Assembly (NCBI RefSeq): GCF_023544465.1
Contig: NZ_JALPVL010000012.1
Location: 124,001-188,000 of the forward strand
Reading direction: 5' to 3'
DNA from: Paractinoplanes maris
GTDB taxonomy: Bacteria; Actinomycetota; Actinomycetes; Mycobacteriales; Micromonosporaceae
DNA length: 64,000 bases
The notes under the pieces were generated by a model, which was given only the letters and a program-made list of their open reading frames with translations, made no database searches and was not told the origin of the DNA. Numbering within the stretch: position 1 is the first letter of the stretch; every line of letters begins with the position of its first letter. This document shows positions 48,391-58,098 of the stretch, one piece after another. A program made the translations under genes and the position numbers.

Positions 48391-51300
48391 TTGTCACCAC
48401 ACAAGCGCCTCACCGGTGTCCTGGCCGGCGTCCTGATCGGAGCCGGCAGCGTCGCCGCGTTCCCCCCAGGGCCCGCCGCCGCCACCCCGGCCCGTGCCGT
48501 CCCTCCGGCCGGGCAGGCTGTCACGCTCATCACCGGCGACGTCGTCCAGCTGACCGCGTCGGGCGACGGCCGGGTCGCGGCGTCGGTGCGGCCGGGACCC
48601 GGCCGCGAGCGCATCTCCTTCTCGACGACCGAGACCAAGGACGGCGTACGCGTCGTCCCCAGCGACGCCGTGCCGCTGCTGGCCGCCGGCCGGGTCGACG
48701 CCGAGTTGTTCGACGTGCAGCACCTGATCGCCGAGGGCTACGGCGACGCGGCCAGCCCGACCCTCCCGCTGATCGTGAAGTCGCCGGCCGGGGCCCGGGC
48801 TCTGGGCGCCGCCGCGGGAACCGAGCTGCCCAGCATCGGAGCCGTCGCTGTGCGGGCCGGCAAAAGCTCGCTCGCGGACTTCTGGCGTACCCGAACCGGC
48901 GCCGCCAGTGGTGGACGGACCGCGACCACCGATCGGATCTGGCTCGACGGCAAGGTCGAGCCGGTCCTCGACCGCAGCACCGCGCAGATCGGCGCCCCCG
49001 ACGCGTGGGCCCAGGGCCTGGACGGCGCGGGGATCAAGGTCGCGGTGCTCGACACCGGCGCCGACCAGAACCACCCCGACCTGGCCGGCCGGATCCTCGA
49101 GGCGCGCGACTTCAGCGACAGCGCCGACACGAGCGACCACTTCGGACACGGCACGCACGTGGCGGCCACGGTGGCCGGCTCGGGCGCCGGGTCGAACGGC
49201 ACCCGCAAGGGCGTCGCGCCCGGCGCGCGGCTGCTGATCGGCAAGGTGCTCGACGACAGCGGCTCCGGCTACGAGTCCGGCATCATCGCCGGGATGGAGT
49301 GGGCAGCCGACTCCGGTGCCAAGGTTGTCAACATGAGCCTCGGCGGGTCGGCCACCGACGGCGCCGACCCGATGAGCGAGGCGGTGAACGAGCTCAGCGC
49401 CGCGACCGGCACGCTGTTCGTGGTGGCCGCGGGCAACGAGGGCACCGCCTACTCGGTGGGCACGCCCGGCGCGGCCACCTCGGCCCTCACCGTCGGCGCG
49501 GTCGACCGCACCGACCGGATCGCCGACTTCTCCAGCCGCGGCCCGCGCTTCGGCGACGAGGGGCTCAAGCCCGAGATCACCGCGCCCGGTGTCGGCATCG
49601 TCGCCGCCCGCGCCGCCGGCACCTCGATGGGTGACCCGGTGGACGAGCTCTACACCGCGGCCAACGGCACCTCGATGGCCACCCCGCACGTCGCCGGGGC
49701 GGCCGCGATCATCGCCCAGCAGCACCCGGACTGGACCGGCGCGCGGATCAAGGACGAGCTGACCAGCACGGCCAGGACCACGGCCGACACGTCGGTCTAC
49801 GCGCAGGGCGCCGGCCGGGTCGACCTGACCCGGGCGACCACCCAGACGGTCTCCGGCACCGGCGTGGCCGACTTCGGGTTCCGCGCGATCGACGAGACCC
49901 CGGCCAAGGTCCAGCGGACCGTGACGTATGCGAACACCGGAACCGCGCCGGTGACGCTGGCCCTGACCACGAACGTGGCCGAGGTCAGCCTGTCCGCGTC
50001 CACCGTCACCGTCCCGGCCGGGGGCTCCGCCGCCGTGACGCTGACCTTCGATATCGCGGCGTCCGACCCGGGGCAGTTCAGCGGGTGGCTCACCGCCACC
50101 GGGCCGGCCGGCGTGAAGGTCACCACCGCGATCGGCGGCACCCTCGACGCACCCCGCCACCTGGTGACGTTCAAGGCCGTCGACCGGGCCGGCCGGCCCA
50201 CGGCCGTGCCCGCGCTCCAGGCCTTCGGCGACCAGCCGCGCTACGACATCCTCAACTTCCTGTTCCCCGGCGAGGAGAAGACGTTCCAGCTCGGCGAGGG
50301 GGACTACCTGGTCGACGCGCTCATCTCCGACGGTGCGCCCCTCGACGAGCAGGACACCCTGGTCACCATCCCCGAGCTCAAGGTCGACCGGGACCTGACC
50401 GTGGTGCTCGACGCCCGCACCGGCAAGCCGATCCGGATCGAGACGCCGAAGCCGGCCGAGCAGCGGACGGTCCAGAGCATCTATGTGCAGCGGGTGACCG
50501 GCGGCGGCCGGAGCATCATCAACGGCTTCATGAGCTTCAGCTCCGTGCAGAAGATCAACGTCACGCCCACCGCGAAGCTCCGCCGGGGCAGCTACGAGTT
50601 CTCGTCGCGCTGGCAGCTGGTCGCGCCGCTGGTGCGGGCCGACATCCCGGGGGTGACCGGGGAGCTCGACATCAACCTGTGCGTCTACTCCCCGGCCTAT
50701 GACGGAACCCGCCGGTTCGGCCTGGTCCAGGGTCTCGGCGGCAACGTCCGGGGCAAAGCCGTGGTGATCGAGACGGACGACCCGGACGAGGCGTCGGCGG
50801 CAGCCGCCGCGGCCGGGGCGGCGGTGGCGCTGGTCGTGGTGCCGGCCGACCGCAGCGCCTGGCAGCCGTGGGACCCGAGCGGCGACCGGATGCCCATCCC
50901 GACCGCTCTCGTGGCCCACGACGACGGCCTGCGGATCCTCGCCCGGGCAGCCCAGCCGGGCGCGACGATGGCCCTGACGCTCACTCCTGACAGCCCCTAC
51001 CTGTACGACGTCTTCCAGGTGTCGAAGGACCGGGTGCCCAGCCAGATCGTGCACAAGGTGACCGCGGCCAACACGCACCGGATCACCACCCGCTACGCCG
51101 ACAACGGTGGCTTCGACTGGATCCGCGAGCAGCGGTTCGGCTGGCGCCCGGCCCAGGAGTACTCCTGGAACGACACGTCACGCCAGGTCCGTACCCCGTC
51201 GGTCCGCCAGGAGTGGGTGTCGACCGGGGACACCGTGTGGCAGCACCAGGTGCACCACGAGTTCCCGTGGAAAAACAGGGGCGGGAGCCTGCAGGGCGGC

Positions 51301-51930
51301 ATCCACGACGACGCGGTCTCCTACCCGAGGGCCGGCAGTTCGGCCGACACCTGGTACGAGCCGGTCGTGCGGCCGGCCACCCCGGCCGGTCACCGGAGCA
51401 CCCGTGAGGGCAACACGCTCAGGCTGCGAGTGGCCTCGTACGTGGACAGCACCGACCGGCACTACCTCGTCGATCCCGCTCCGGCCACGCTGTCCCGCGA
51501 CGGCACCGAGATCGCCACGCTGCCCGACGGCTGGCAGGACGTGACAGTGCCGGCCGGGACCGCGACCTACAAGCTGGCCATGACGACCAGCCGGACCGGC
51601 GACGAGTGGCTCCACGGCACCTCGACGGCCACCGAGTGGACCTTCAAGTCGGGTCCGGCGGGCCCGTTGCCGCTGCTCCAGGTCGGGTACGACGCACCGG
51701 CCCGGGCCACGCGACTTCCGCATCCGCTGATCGTCACGGTGCCGGGCGCTCGCCGGGTGAAGGTCGAGACCTCGGCCGACGAGGGCAGGACCTGGCGGAC
51801 GGCCCCGGCCATCGGCTCGGCGGTGCTCGTGCCGGCCGGCCAGGGCACCGTGTCGCTGCGGGTGACCGCCGCCGACCGGGCCGGCAACACGGTCACCCAG
51901 ACCGTGCTCCGGGCCTACGGCCGATCATGA
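48391..51930 (+). CDS. Large secreted subtilisin-family serine protease
   Basis: A 1179-residue exported S8 peptidase. Start TTG at 48391 with AAGGAG upstream. Signal peptide about 1-35; propeptide about 40-190; catalytic domain about 195-480 with Asp221 (VAVLDTGADQNHPD), His253 (FGHGTHVA), oxyanion Asn349 (AAGNEG) and Ser428 (NGTSMATPHVAG). A long C-terminal part (about 490-1179) has Ig-like/Fn3-type beta domains and an insertion-like PA-type stretch around 770-870. This is the layout of streptomycete S8 peptidases of about 1100-1250 residues. It follows the anti-sigma gene by 121 bp, with room for its own promoter. Confidence 0.94.
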   Translation: MSPHKRLTGVLAGVLIGAGSVAAFPPGPAAATPARAVPPAGQAVTLITGDVVQLTASGDGRVAASVRPGPGRERISFSTTETKDGVRVVPSDAVPLLAAGRVDAELFDVQHLIAEGYGDAASPTLPLIVKSPAGARALGAAAGTELPSIGAVAVRAGKSSLADFWRTRTGAASGGRTATTDRIWLDGKVEPVLDRSTAQIGAPDAWAQGLDGAGIKVAVLDTGADQNHPDLAGRILEARDFSDSADTSDHFGHGTHVAATVAGSGAGSNGTRKGVAPGARLLIGKVLDDSGSGYESGIIAGMEWAADSGAKVVNMSLGGSATDGADPMSEAVNELSAATGTLFVVAAGNEGTAYSVGTPGAATSALTVGAVDRTDRIADFSSRGPRFGDEGLKPEITAPGVGIVAARAAGTSMGDPVDELYTAANGTSMATPHVAGAAAIIAQQHPDWTGARIKDELTSTARTTADTSVYAQGAGRVDLTRATTQTVSGTGVADFGFRAIDETPAKVQRTVTYANTGTAPVTLALTTNVAEVSLSASTVTVPAGGSAAVTLTFDIAASDPGQFSGWLTATGPAGVKVTTAIGGTLDAPRHLVTFKAVDRAGRPTAVPALQAFGDQPRYDILNFLFPGEEKTFQLGEGDYLVDALISDGAPLDEQDTLVTIPELKVDRDLTVVLDARTGKPIRIETPKPAEQRTVQSIYVQRVTGGGRSIINGFMSFSSVQKINVTPTAKLRRGSYEFSSRWQLVAPLVRADIPGVTGELDINLCVYSPAYDGTRRFGLVQGLGGNVRGKAVVIETDDPDEASAAAAAAGAAVALVVVPADRSAWQPWDPSGDRMPIPTALVAHDDGLRILARAAQPGATMALTLTPDSPYLYDVFQVSKDRVPSQIVHKVTAANTHRITTRYADNGGFDWIREQRFGWRPAQEYSWNDTSRQVRTPSVRQEWVSTGDTVWQHQVHHEFPWKNRGGSLQGGIHDDAVSYPRAGSSADTWYEPVVRPATPAGHRSTREGNTLRLRVASYVDSTDRHYLVDPAPATLSRDGTEIATLPDGWQDVTVPAGTATYKLAMTTSRTGDEWLHGTSTATEWTFKSGPAGPLPLLQVGYDAPARATRLPHPLIVTVPGARRVKVETSADEGRTWRTAPAIGSAVLVPAGQGTVSLRVTAADRAGNTVTQTVLRAYGRS

Positions 51931-51958
51931 GGCCGCTCGCCGAGGACCGCTGGCCGGC

Positions 51959-52897
51959 CTACAGCCAGCCGCGTCGGGCGGCCTGGAAGGCCAGGCCGGC
52001 CCGGGTGTCCACACCGGCCAGCTCCATCAGCCGGTCGAGCCGGCGCTGGACCGTCCGGCGGCTGACGCCGAGCTGGGTGGCGATGGACTTGTCCGGCAGC
52101 CCGGCCACGAACAGCGACAGCAGTAACTTGTCGGGTTCCTCCTCGCCGCCTTCCGGCAGCAGCGGGGTGGCGCGCTCCCAATAGCTCTCGAAGAGGGCGA
52201 CCAGGGCGTCGAGGAGCTCACTGGGGCGGATCAGCGCCGCGGTGGGCTCCCCGACCCCGCGGGCGGCGTCGGGCACCAGCGGGCAGATGGCCAGACTCCG
52301 GTCGGCGATCGCCAGCCGTACGGGAAGGACCGGAAGCGTCCGGGAGAGCTCGCCCAGCCGCATGGCCTCGATGATGCTGTCCAGCTCACCCGGCTTGACC
52401 AGCAGCTCACGCTCGTAGATGGCCCGGTAGCGGACACCACGCCCGAGTGCCCCGGACTCCTCGTCGTTCTCCGGCCCCTGCATCGCGATCGGGTTGGCCC
52501 GGCAGAACCAGAGGATCTCCTCACGGGCCGAGTCCTGCATCTCGCGCAGCCGGTCGCGCAGGGCCGGGGCGCCGACGACGATCTCCACCAGGTGGTCGGA
52601 GTCACGGCGACGGGTGTTCGAGCGATATTCCTCACTGAGCGAGGCGACCATCTGCCGGGCCGACTCCAGGGACTCCTGCTCGCGCAGCAGGGTCTCGCCG
52701 AGCGCGACGTCGGCCGGCAGGGCGTGGAAGAGCGGGCCCGGGGTGGCCAGGCCCTTGCGGTGCAGGGCTTCGAGCAGCGCGGACGCCTCCGCGGGGTCGA
52801 GGCCGCCCTGCGCCGCGAGATCGGTCGGGGCAGCACCGGCCATGCGCACGAGCAGGCGATAGGCGTGCTGCTCCGGTGTGGAGAGCAGGTCAGACAC
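51959..52897 (-). CDS. Transcriptional regulator: TrmB-like N-terminal part with LuxR-type HTH
   Basis: A 312-residue regulator. The N-terminus (about 8-60) resembles a TrmB winged helix (EQHAYRLLVRMAGAAPTDLAAQGGLDPAEASALLEALHRKGLA), the middle resembles a PLD-like ligand fold (residues about 75-225), and the C-terminus (about 250-305) has a LuxR/NarL-type HTH (LLLSLFVAGLPDKSIATQLGVSRRTVQRRLDRLME). Proteins of this layout occur next to secondary-metabolite or peptide genes in actinobacteria. It is divergent from the PLP decarboxylase, 122 bp apart, and probably regulates it. Confidence 0.85.
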   Translation of the reverse strand: MSDLLSTPEQHAYRLLVRMAGAAPTDLAAQGGLDPAEASALLEALHRKGLATPGPLFHALPADVALGETLLREQESLESARQMVASLSEEYRSNTRRRDSDHLVEIVVGAPALRDRLREMQDSAREEILWFCRANPIAMQGPENDEESGALGRGVRYRAIYERELLVKPGELDSIIEAMRLGELSRTLPVLPVRLAIADRSLAICPLVPDAARGVGEPTAALIRPSELLDALVALFESYWERATPLLPEGGEEEPDKLLLSLFVAGLPDKSIATQLGVSRRTVQRRLDRLMELAGVDTRAGLAFQAARRGWL

Positions 52898-53019
52898 GCG
52901 GCAACTGTAATAAGGCTTTTGAATCTTTCGAGCTGTCGATATCTGGCAAACACGCAGAGCATTGATGGAAGTACGCTGAGTGTCGTCGTTGCCCCGTCAT
53001 CGATGAGGACATCGCAGCC

Positions 53020-54162
53020 ATGACAGTGACCGCAGATGAGACATCGCAGCCGGCCATCGCGGCCGGCGCCCAGCACACCCCATGCCTGGTGATCGACGTC
53101 GACGTGGCCCGCGCGCAGTACGCGCGGATCGCCGACGCCTTCGCCGGGGCCCACATCCACTACGCCGTGAAGGCCAATCCCGAGTTGGCCCTGCTCGAAG
53201 CCCTGGTCGCGGCGGGCTCCCAGTTCGACGTGGCCGGCCGGGCCGAGATCGACCTCTGCCTGGCCGCCGGCGCGTCGCCGGGTGACCTCAGCTACGGCCA
53301 TCCGATCAAGAAGGCCGAGGACATCGCGTACGCGTACGCCCGGGGAGTCCGCCTGTTCGCCTTCGACAGCGAGGGCGAGCTCGACAAGATCGTCAACCAT
53401 GCGCCCGGCTCCTCGGTGATGTGCCGGGTGCTCGCCTCCAGCCAGGGGGCGAGGTGGCCGCTCAGCCGCAAGTTCGGGTGCGTCCCCGAGATGGCGGTCG
53501 ACCTGATGAAAGTGGCGGCGCTGCGCGGGCTCGATCCGGCCGGGATCGCGTTCCACGTGGGGTCGCAGCAGCTCTACCCGGAACGGTGGGAGCCGAGCAT
53601 CGCCACCGCGGCGGCGATCTTCACCGAGCTGGAGACCTCCGGCATATCGCTCCGGATCCTGAACGCCGGTGGTGGGTTCCCGGTCTCGTACCGGACGCCG
53701 GCCGCCCCGATCACGTCGTACGCGGCGGCCATCCGGTCCGCTGTCGCACGACATTTCGGACGGCACACCCCGTCGCTCATGATCGAGCCGGGCCGGTATG
53801 TCGCCGCCCCCGCCGGGGTGCTGCACACCCAGGTGGTGCTGGTCGCCCGCAAGTCCTACGACGACGAGCCGCGCTGGGTCTACCTGGATGTCGGCCGGTT
53901 CGGCGGGCTCGCCGAGACGGAGGACGAGGCGATCCAGTACGAGCTGTCGACCACCCGCGACGGACCGGCCGGCCCGGTGATCCTGGCCGGACCGACCTGC
54001 GACAGCGTCGACATCCTCTACCAGCACGCCCCCTACGATCTCCCGCTGGACCTGGCGGCCGGCGAGGTGATCCGCATTCTGGGGACAGGTGCCTACACGG
54101 CGACGTACTCCTCGGTGGGCTTCAACGGCCTCCCACCCCTGCGTACGGTGATTTCTCCCTAG
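53020..54162 (+). CDS. Fold-type III PLP decarboxylase (ornithine/diamino acid decarboxylase type)
   Basis: A 380-residue alanine-racemase-fold decarboxylase. PLP Lys51 is in YAVKANPE; the PLP-stacking His in AFHVGSQ; the phosphate loop in NAGGGFPVS; EPGRYVAAPAG supplies the substrate side; GPTCDSVD carries the catalytic Cys and substrate Asp; and the PLP-binding Tyr is in GTGAYTATYSSVGFNG. CDSVD and the length are typical of bacterial ornithine or lysine decarboxylases of this fold, which make putrescine or cadaverine; other basic amino acids are possible. It is divergent from the regulator at 51.9-52.9 kb. The gap between them is A/T-rich and likely holds both promoters. Confidence 0.9.
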   Translation: MTVTADETSQPAIAAGAQHTPCLVIDVDVARAQYARIADAFAGAHIHYAVKANPELALLEALVAAGSQFDVAGRAEIDLCLAAGASPGDLSYGHPIKKAEDIAYAYARGVRLFAFDSEGELDKIVNHAPGSSVMCRVLASSQGARWPLSRKFGCVPEMAVDLMKVAALRGLDPAGIAFHVGSQQLYPERWEPSIATAAAIFTELETSGISLRILNAGGGFPVSYRTPAAPITSYAAAIRSAVARHFGRHTPSLMIEPGRYVAAPAGVLHTQVVLVARKSYDDEPRWVYLDVGRFGGLAETEDEAIQYELSTTRDGPAGPVILAGPTCDSVDILYQHAPYDLPLDLAAGEVIRILGTGAYTATYSSVGFNGLPPLRTVISP

Positions 54163-54341
54163 GCGCCGCCGTCGCGGCCCGGCCGTCGCCGGGCTCCGGC
54201 CCGGCCGAGGCCGCGACACCGCCGACCCTCCGAGTCGGCTGAGCGACGCTCGGTCGCGTCGTGCCGCAGGGACGGCGGACCGTCACCCGGGAGACGGCAA
54301 CTCGTCCCCGCCGCGACATCCTTGATTGAGAAGGTGCTGCG

Positions 54342-55751
54342 GTGTCGAGTGATCACGCCCGTGCCATGGCGCGCGCCACCGGTTTCGCGGGGTCCAGCCT
54401 GATCGCGGTGGGCGGGCTCGGGGCGGGCGCGCTCCCGGTCGGCATCCCGTTCTTCGCCGGTCTCGAGCACGTCGGGATCGGGCTGGTCGCGGTCTACGGC
54501 GGCCTCGCGTTGCTGCTGCTCGCCTGGTGGTGGCTGGGCCGGCTCAGCCCGGGCGGGGACATCCGGGCCGTCTGGACGACCCTCGCGCTGTGGGCCGCGC
54601 CGCTGCTGATCGCGCCGCCGATGTTCAGCCGGGACGTCTACAGCTACCTGGCCCAGGGCCTGATGGTCGGCGAGGGACTCGACGTCTACCGGGCCGGTCC
54701 GTCGGCGCTGGGCGGCTTCTTCGCCGAGCAGGTGCCCGCGATCTGGCAGCACACCCCGAGCCCGTACGGTCCGGTCTTCCTGCTGCTCTCGGCGGTGGTC
54801 GTCGCGCCGATCGGCGGGCATCTGCTCACCGGCGTCATCGCGATGCGGCTGGTCGCCGTGGCCGGGCTCGCCCTCCTGGCGTACGTGCTGCCGACCCTCG
54901 CCCGGGAAGCCGGGGTCCGGCCGGACAAGGCGCTCTGGCTGGCCGTCCTCAACCCGCTCGTGCTGATCCACTTCGTCGGCGGCGCGCACAACGACGCCCT
55001 GATGGTCGGCCTGCTCGCCGCCGGTCTGGCCGCCGCGATCCGGCACCGGCCGGTCGTCGGCACGGTGCTGATCGTGACGGCCACGCTGATCAAGGCGCCG
55101 GCCGTGCTGGGCCTCCTGGCGGTCGCCGTCATCTGGGCGTCGCGGCTCGACGGCCGGTTCCCCCGGCTGCGCGCGTCGGCCGCCGTCGGAGCCACCGCCG
55201 CCGCGGCGACCGCGGTGCTCACCCAGATCGCCGGCACCGGATACGGCTGGACAACCGCCCTGGACACCCCGATCTCCCCGCAGAACCTGTCGCTGACCAG
55301 TGTGCTCGGCCGCTGGACGGCCGATCTGCTGCGCGAGGACGGTGTCGGCGAGGTCTTCGTCCTCGACCTCTGGCGGTGGCTCGGCGTGCTGGCCACGCTG
55401 ATCGTCGCCGGTCTGGTGTGGACCTGCCTCGACCGGCTGGGACCGCTCTACGGGCTGGGGATCGTGCTGGTGGCGGTGGTCGCGTTCGGTCCGGCGCTGC
55501 GCCCCTGGTATCTGATCTGGGGCCTGGTGCCGCTGGCCGCCGCGGCCCGGCACACCTGGGTCCGTAGCGTGCTGGCCGCGGCCTGCGCGATCCTGGCCCT
55601 GGTAGTGCTGCCGGACGGCTTCGCCGTCGACATCCGCGAGTTCCTGCTGGCCACGCTGGGTGCGCTGGCCGGGGCCGCGGCCTTCCTGGGCGTACGCCTG
55701 GCCGCCGCACCCGCCGTCAGCCGGCTCGCCACGGCGAGGGCCACCCGATGA
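54342..55751 (+). CDS. Polyprenol-phosphate-mannose alpha-1,6-mannosyltransferase (MptB-like, GT-C)
   Basis: A 469-residue GT-C enzyme with about 12 membrane helices that adds mannose from polyprenyl-phosphomannose during lipomannan/lipoarabinomannan core growth. The catalytic Asp in the first outside loop is in FSRDVYSYLAQG; YRAGPSALGG and TPSPYGPVFL are typical MptA/MptB motifs. Start GTG at 54342 after AGAAGGTG. The next gene overlaps by 4 bp (ATGA), and encodes another GT-C mannosyltransferase. Confidence 0.88.
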   Translation: MSSDHARAMARATGFAGSSLIAVGGLGAGALPVGIPFFAGLEHVGIGLVAVYGGLALLLLAWWWLGRLSPGGDIRAVWTTLALWAAPLLIAPPMFSRDVYSYLAQGLMVGEGLDVYRAGPSALGGFFAEQVPAIWQHTPSPYGPVFLLLSAVVVAPIGGHLLTGVIAMRLVAVAGLALLAYVLPTLAREAGVRPDKALWLAVLNPLVLIHFVGGAHNDALMVGLLAAGLAAAIRHRPVVGTVLIVTATLIKAPAVLGLLAVAVIWASRLDGRFPRLRASAAVGATAAAATAVLTQIAGTGYGWTTALDTPISPQNLSLTSVLGRWTADLLREDGVGEVFVLDLWRWLGVLATLIVAGLVWTCLDRLGPLYGLGIVLVAVVAFGPALRPWYLIWGLVPLAAAARHTWVRSVLAAACAILALVVLPDGFAVDIREFLLATLGALAGAAAFLGVRLAAAPAVSRLATARATR

Positions 55752-56908
55752 CCCGCCGGCGAGTGCTGATCGTGGTCGTGGCGGCCATCGCCGTGGGCGT
55801 TTTCCTGATCACGGTGCCGACGTTCCGCGAGTTCTTCGATCTCGGTGTCTATCGCGGGGCGGTGCGCTCGTGGCTGCTCGACGGCCACGAGCTCTACGAC
55901 TTCCTCTACCAGGACACTGAATACGGCTTCACCTATCCGCCGTTCGCCGCGCTCGTCCTCAGCCCGCTCGCGCTGACCAACTGGCCGGTCGCCGTCGCGC
56001 TGAGCATCGTGGTCAACGCGGCCGCCGTGGTGCTGCTGCTGCGCTGGTTCCTGGTGCCGGTGGTGCGCCGGCACGGCGGCCCGGTGTGGTTCGTGGGCGC
56101 GCTGGCCTTCCTGGCCGTGCTGGTCTTCGAACCGGCCCGCGACACGTTCAGCTTCGGCCAGGTCAACCTGGCCCTGCTCGTGCTGGTCTTCGCCGACCTG
56201 CGCGGGCTGACCACCGGCCGCCGCTGGGCCGGCGTCGGCATCGGTCTGGCCGCCGCGATCAAGCTGACCCCCGCCGTCTTCATCGGCTACCTGATCGTCA
56301 CCCGCCAATACCGAGCCGCCGCCACCGCGACCGCCACCGCGGCCGGCGCGACACTGCTGGCGGCGCTGATCGCCCCGTCGACGTCCGCCCAGTTCTGGAC
56401 GGCCACGCTGTGGGACACCGACCGCGTGGGCCGCCTCGAATACGTCTCCAACCAGTCGCTGCGCGGCGTGGCGGCCCGCCTCGAGCTGCCCTCGGCCTGG
56501 TGGCTGGCCGCGGTCGCGCTGGTCCTGGCGTGCTGGTTCCTGCGCGTACGCCTGCTCCGCACCTCACCCGACCACGCCGCCGGCTTCGCCGTGACCGGCA
56601 TCGTCGCCTGCCTGATCAGCCCGGTCACCTGGGTGCACCACCTGGTCTGGCTGCTGCCGGCCCTGTTCCTGCTCACCGGCGCCGCCCTGCACACCCGCTC
56701 CCGCCCGCGCCTGGCCGCCCTGGCCGCCGTCTACGTGATCCTGAGCAGCAGCGTGGTCTGGCTCTGGTGGTCCGGATCCGACGGCCCACTCGCCGCGATC
56801 GGCAGCAACACGTACGTCTGGATCAGCATCGCCCTCCTGCTGACCGTCCCCTTCCACACCCCCGTCCCCGCCTCCCCGCTCGTGCCAAGCAGCTCGGATG
56901 CCCCCTGA
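55748..56908 (+). CDS. GT87-family mannosyltransferase (DUF2029, PimE/MptC-like)
   Basis: A 386-residue GT-C membrane enzyme with about 10 helices. The catalytic Asp is expected in FFDLGVYRGAVRSW, followed by FTYPPFAALVLSPLA, FGQVNLALLVLVFADL and AAAIKLTPAVFIGYL, all conserved in GT87. It transfers alpha-1,2-linked mannose from polyprenyl-phosphomannose in mycobacterial and related glycolipids. Overlap with the preceding MptB-like gene supports a shared lipomannan pathway. Confidence 0.9.
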   Translation: MTRRRVLIVVVAAIAVGVFLITVPTFREFFDLGVYRGAVRSWLLDGHELYDFLYQDTEYGFTYPPFAALVLSPLALTNWPVAVALSIVVNAAAVVLLLRWFLVPVVRRHGGPVWFVGALAFLAVLVFEPARDTFSFGQVNLALLVLVFADLRGLTTGRRWAGVGIGLAAAIKLTPAVFIGYLIVTRQYRAAATATATAAGATLLAALIAPSTSAQFWTATLWDTDRVGRLEYVSNQSLRGVAARLELPSAWWLAAVALVLACWFLRVRLLRTSPDHAAGFAVTGIVACLISPVTWVHHLVWLLPALFLLTGAALHTRSRPRLAALAAVYVILSSSVVWLWWSGSDGPLAAIGSNTYVWISIALLLTVPFHTPVPASPLVPSSSDAP

Positions 56909-57131
56909 CCAACGGCTCCTCGTTCGCGCGCGAAAACCGGCCCGCCATCGGCGTCCTCCGCGCGGCCGGACGGGCCGAACCATCGTCGTCAACGAATTAG
57001 TCGTGAGGTCGTCCCGCGTGTACGTCCGGCGGATTCACCGGCCGCCATTCGCCTTTAGCTTGGGGGCGCCTGATTCCCCCGAAGGGTTTCCGGCGCAGCC
57101 GATGACTCGGCCCGCACGCAAGGAGACATTC

Positions 57132-57971
57132 ATGTCCACGCCTGAATACCTTTCTGCCCCAGCTCCGAAGAAGACCATGAGCCGGGGCAAGAAGGCCGGC
57201 CTGGTCGGCGGAGGCGTCCTCGCTGGTCTGATCATCATCGGTGTCGCCGCCGGCGGAGGAGGCGAGACGCCCGCCGCAGCACCCGCTGCGGCCGCCACGA
57301 CCATCAGTTCGGCGAACCAGGAAGCGATCAACAAGCTGCAGGTGTGCATCGACATGACCGTCGGCACCCGTGCTTACGACCCGGCGCTCTGGGACACCAC
57401 CCTGTGCGGCGAATACCACGGCAATCTCGGCTCCGTGGACCGGCCGACCACCGAGCCGGCCGCCGAAGCCACGACCGAAGCCATCACCGAGCCCGTTGCC
57501 GAAGCCACCACCGAGCCCGTCGCGGAGCCGACCGCCGAGCTGACCGTCTCGCAGCAGAACGCCGTCGACAAGGCAGCCGGTTACCTGTCCTCCTCGTCCT
57601 TCTCGCGTTCCGGGCTGATCAAGCAGCTCAAGTTCGAGGGCTTCTCCACCAAGGACGCCACCTTCGGCGTGGACGAGCAAAAGGCCAACTGGACTGAACA
57701 AGCCGCCGGAAAAGCAGCTGATTACCTGGAGACCAGCCCGTTCTCCCGCTCCGGACTGATCAAGCAGCTCAAGTTCGAAGGCTTCTCGACCAAGCAGGCC
57801 ACCTCCGGCGTCGACGCGCAGAAAACCAACTGGAATGACCAGGCCGCCAAGAAGGCAGCGGATTATCTGGAAACCAGCTCGTTCTCCCGCTCGGGGTTGA
57901 TCCGCCAGCTCAAATTCGAGGGCTTCACTGACAAACAGGCCAAATACGGCGTCAAGAAGGTCGGGTTGTAG
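57132..57971 (+). CDS. Membrane-anchored protein with three Ltp repeats
   Basis: A 279-residue protein. A cytoplasmic start with Lys-rich SRGKKAG leads to a membrane helix at residues 22-40. A small domain with two Cys (Cys72, Cys92) follows, then a Glu/Thr/Pro linker (TEPAAEATTEAITEPVAEA), then three repeats (141-188, 189-236, 237-279) with FSRSGLIKQLKFEGFS, A..GVD....NW and KAADYLE. These are Ltp units (PF07553-type, host-cell-surface lipoprotein repeat), which in Streptococcus thermophilus phage TP-J34 block phage DNA injection. The protein lacks a lipobox, so it is helix-anchored. Start ATG 57132 with AGGAGA. Role in this host unknown. Confidence 0.85.
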   Translation: MSTPEYLSAPAPKKTMSRGKKAGLVGGGVLAGLIIIGVAAGGGGETPAAAPAAAATTISSANQEAINKLQVCIDMTVGTRAYDPALWDTTLCGEYHGNLGSVDRPTTEPAAEATTEAITEPVAEATTEPVAEPTAELTVSQQNAVDKAAGYLSSSSFSRSGLIKQLKFEGFSTKDATFGVDEQKANWTEQAAGKAADYLETSPFSRSGLIKQLKFEGFSTKQATSGVDAQKTNWNDQAAKKAADYLETSSFSRSGLIRQLKFEGFTDKQAKYGVKKVGL

Positions 57972-58065
57972 CCGCCACCCCGCGAGGTGAGCCAAGTCGT
58001 GCGACGTAGGCGTGCTGAGCCGCGCTGCGACAGGGAGACGGCATGACGCTCTTCACAGACCATGG

Positions 58066-58098
58066 TTGTTGTCCCTGGGCAACGGTTTAGATCAACCG
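58066..58098 (+). promoter_or_regulatory. Candidate promoter and inverted repeat at the ABC exporter
   Basis: TTGTTG (58066-58071) and TTAGAT (58087-58092) could be -35 and -10 with a 15-bp spacer. GTTGTCCCTGGGCAAC between them is an inverted repeat with one G-T position. The ATG at 58099 lies 7 nt after the -10 and has no clear ribosome site, so the mRNA may be leaderless. Confidence 0.35.

Noticed and set aside
57132..57971. Prophage signalled by the Ltp protein
   Set aside because: No other phage gene is present within the window; neighbours are mannosyltransferases and an ABC exporter.
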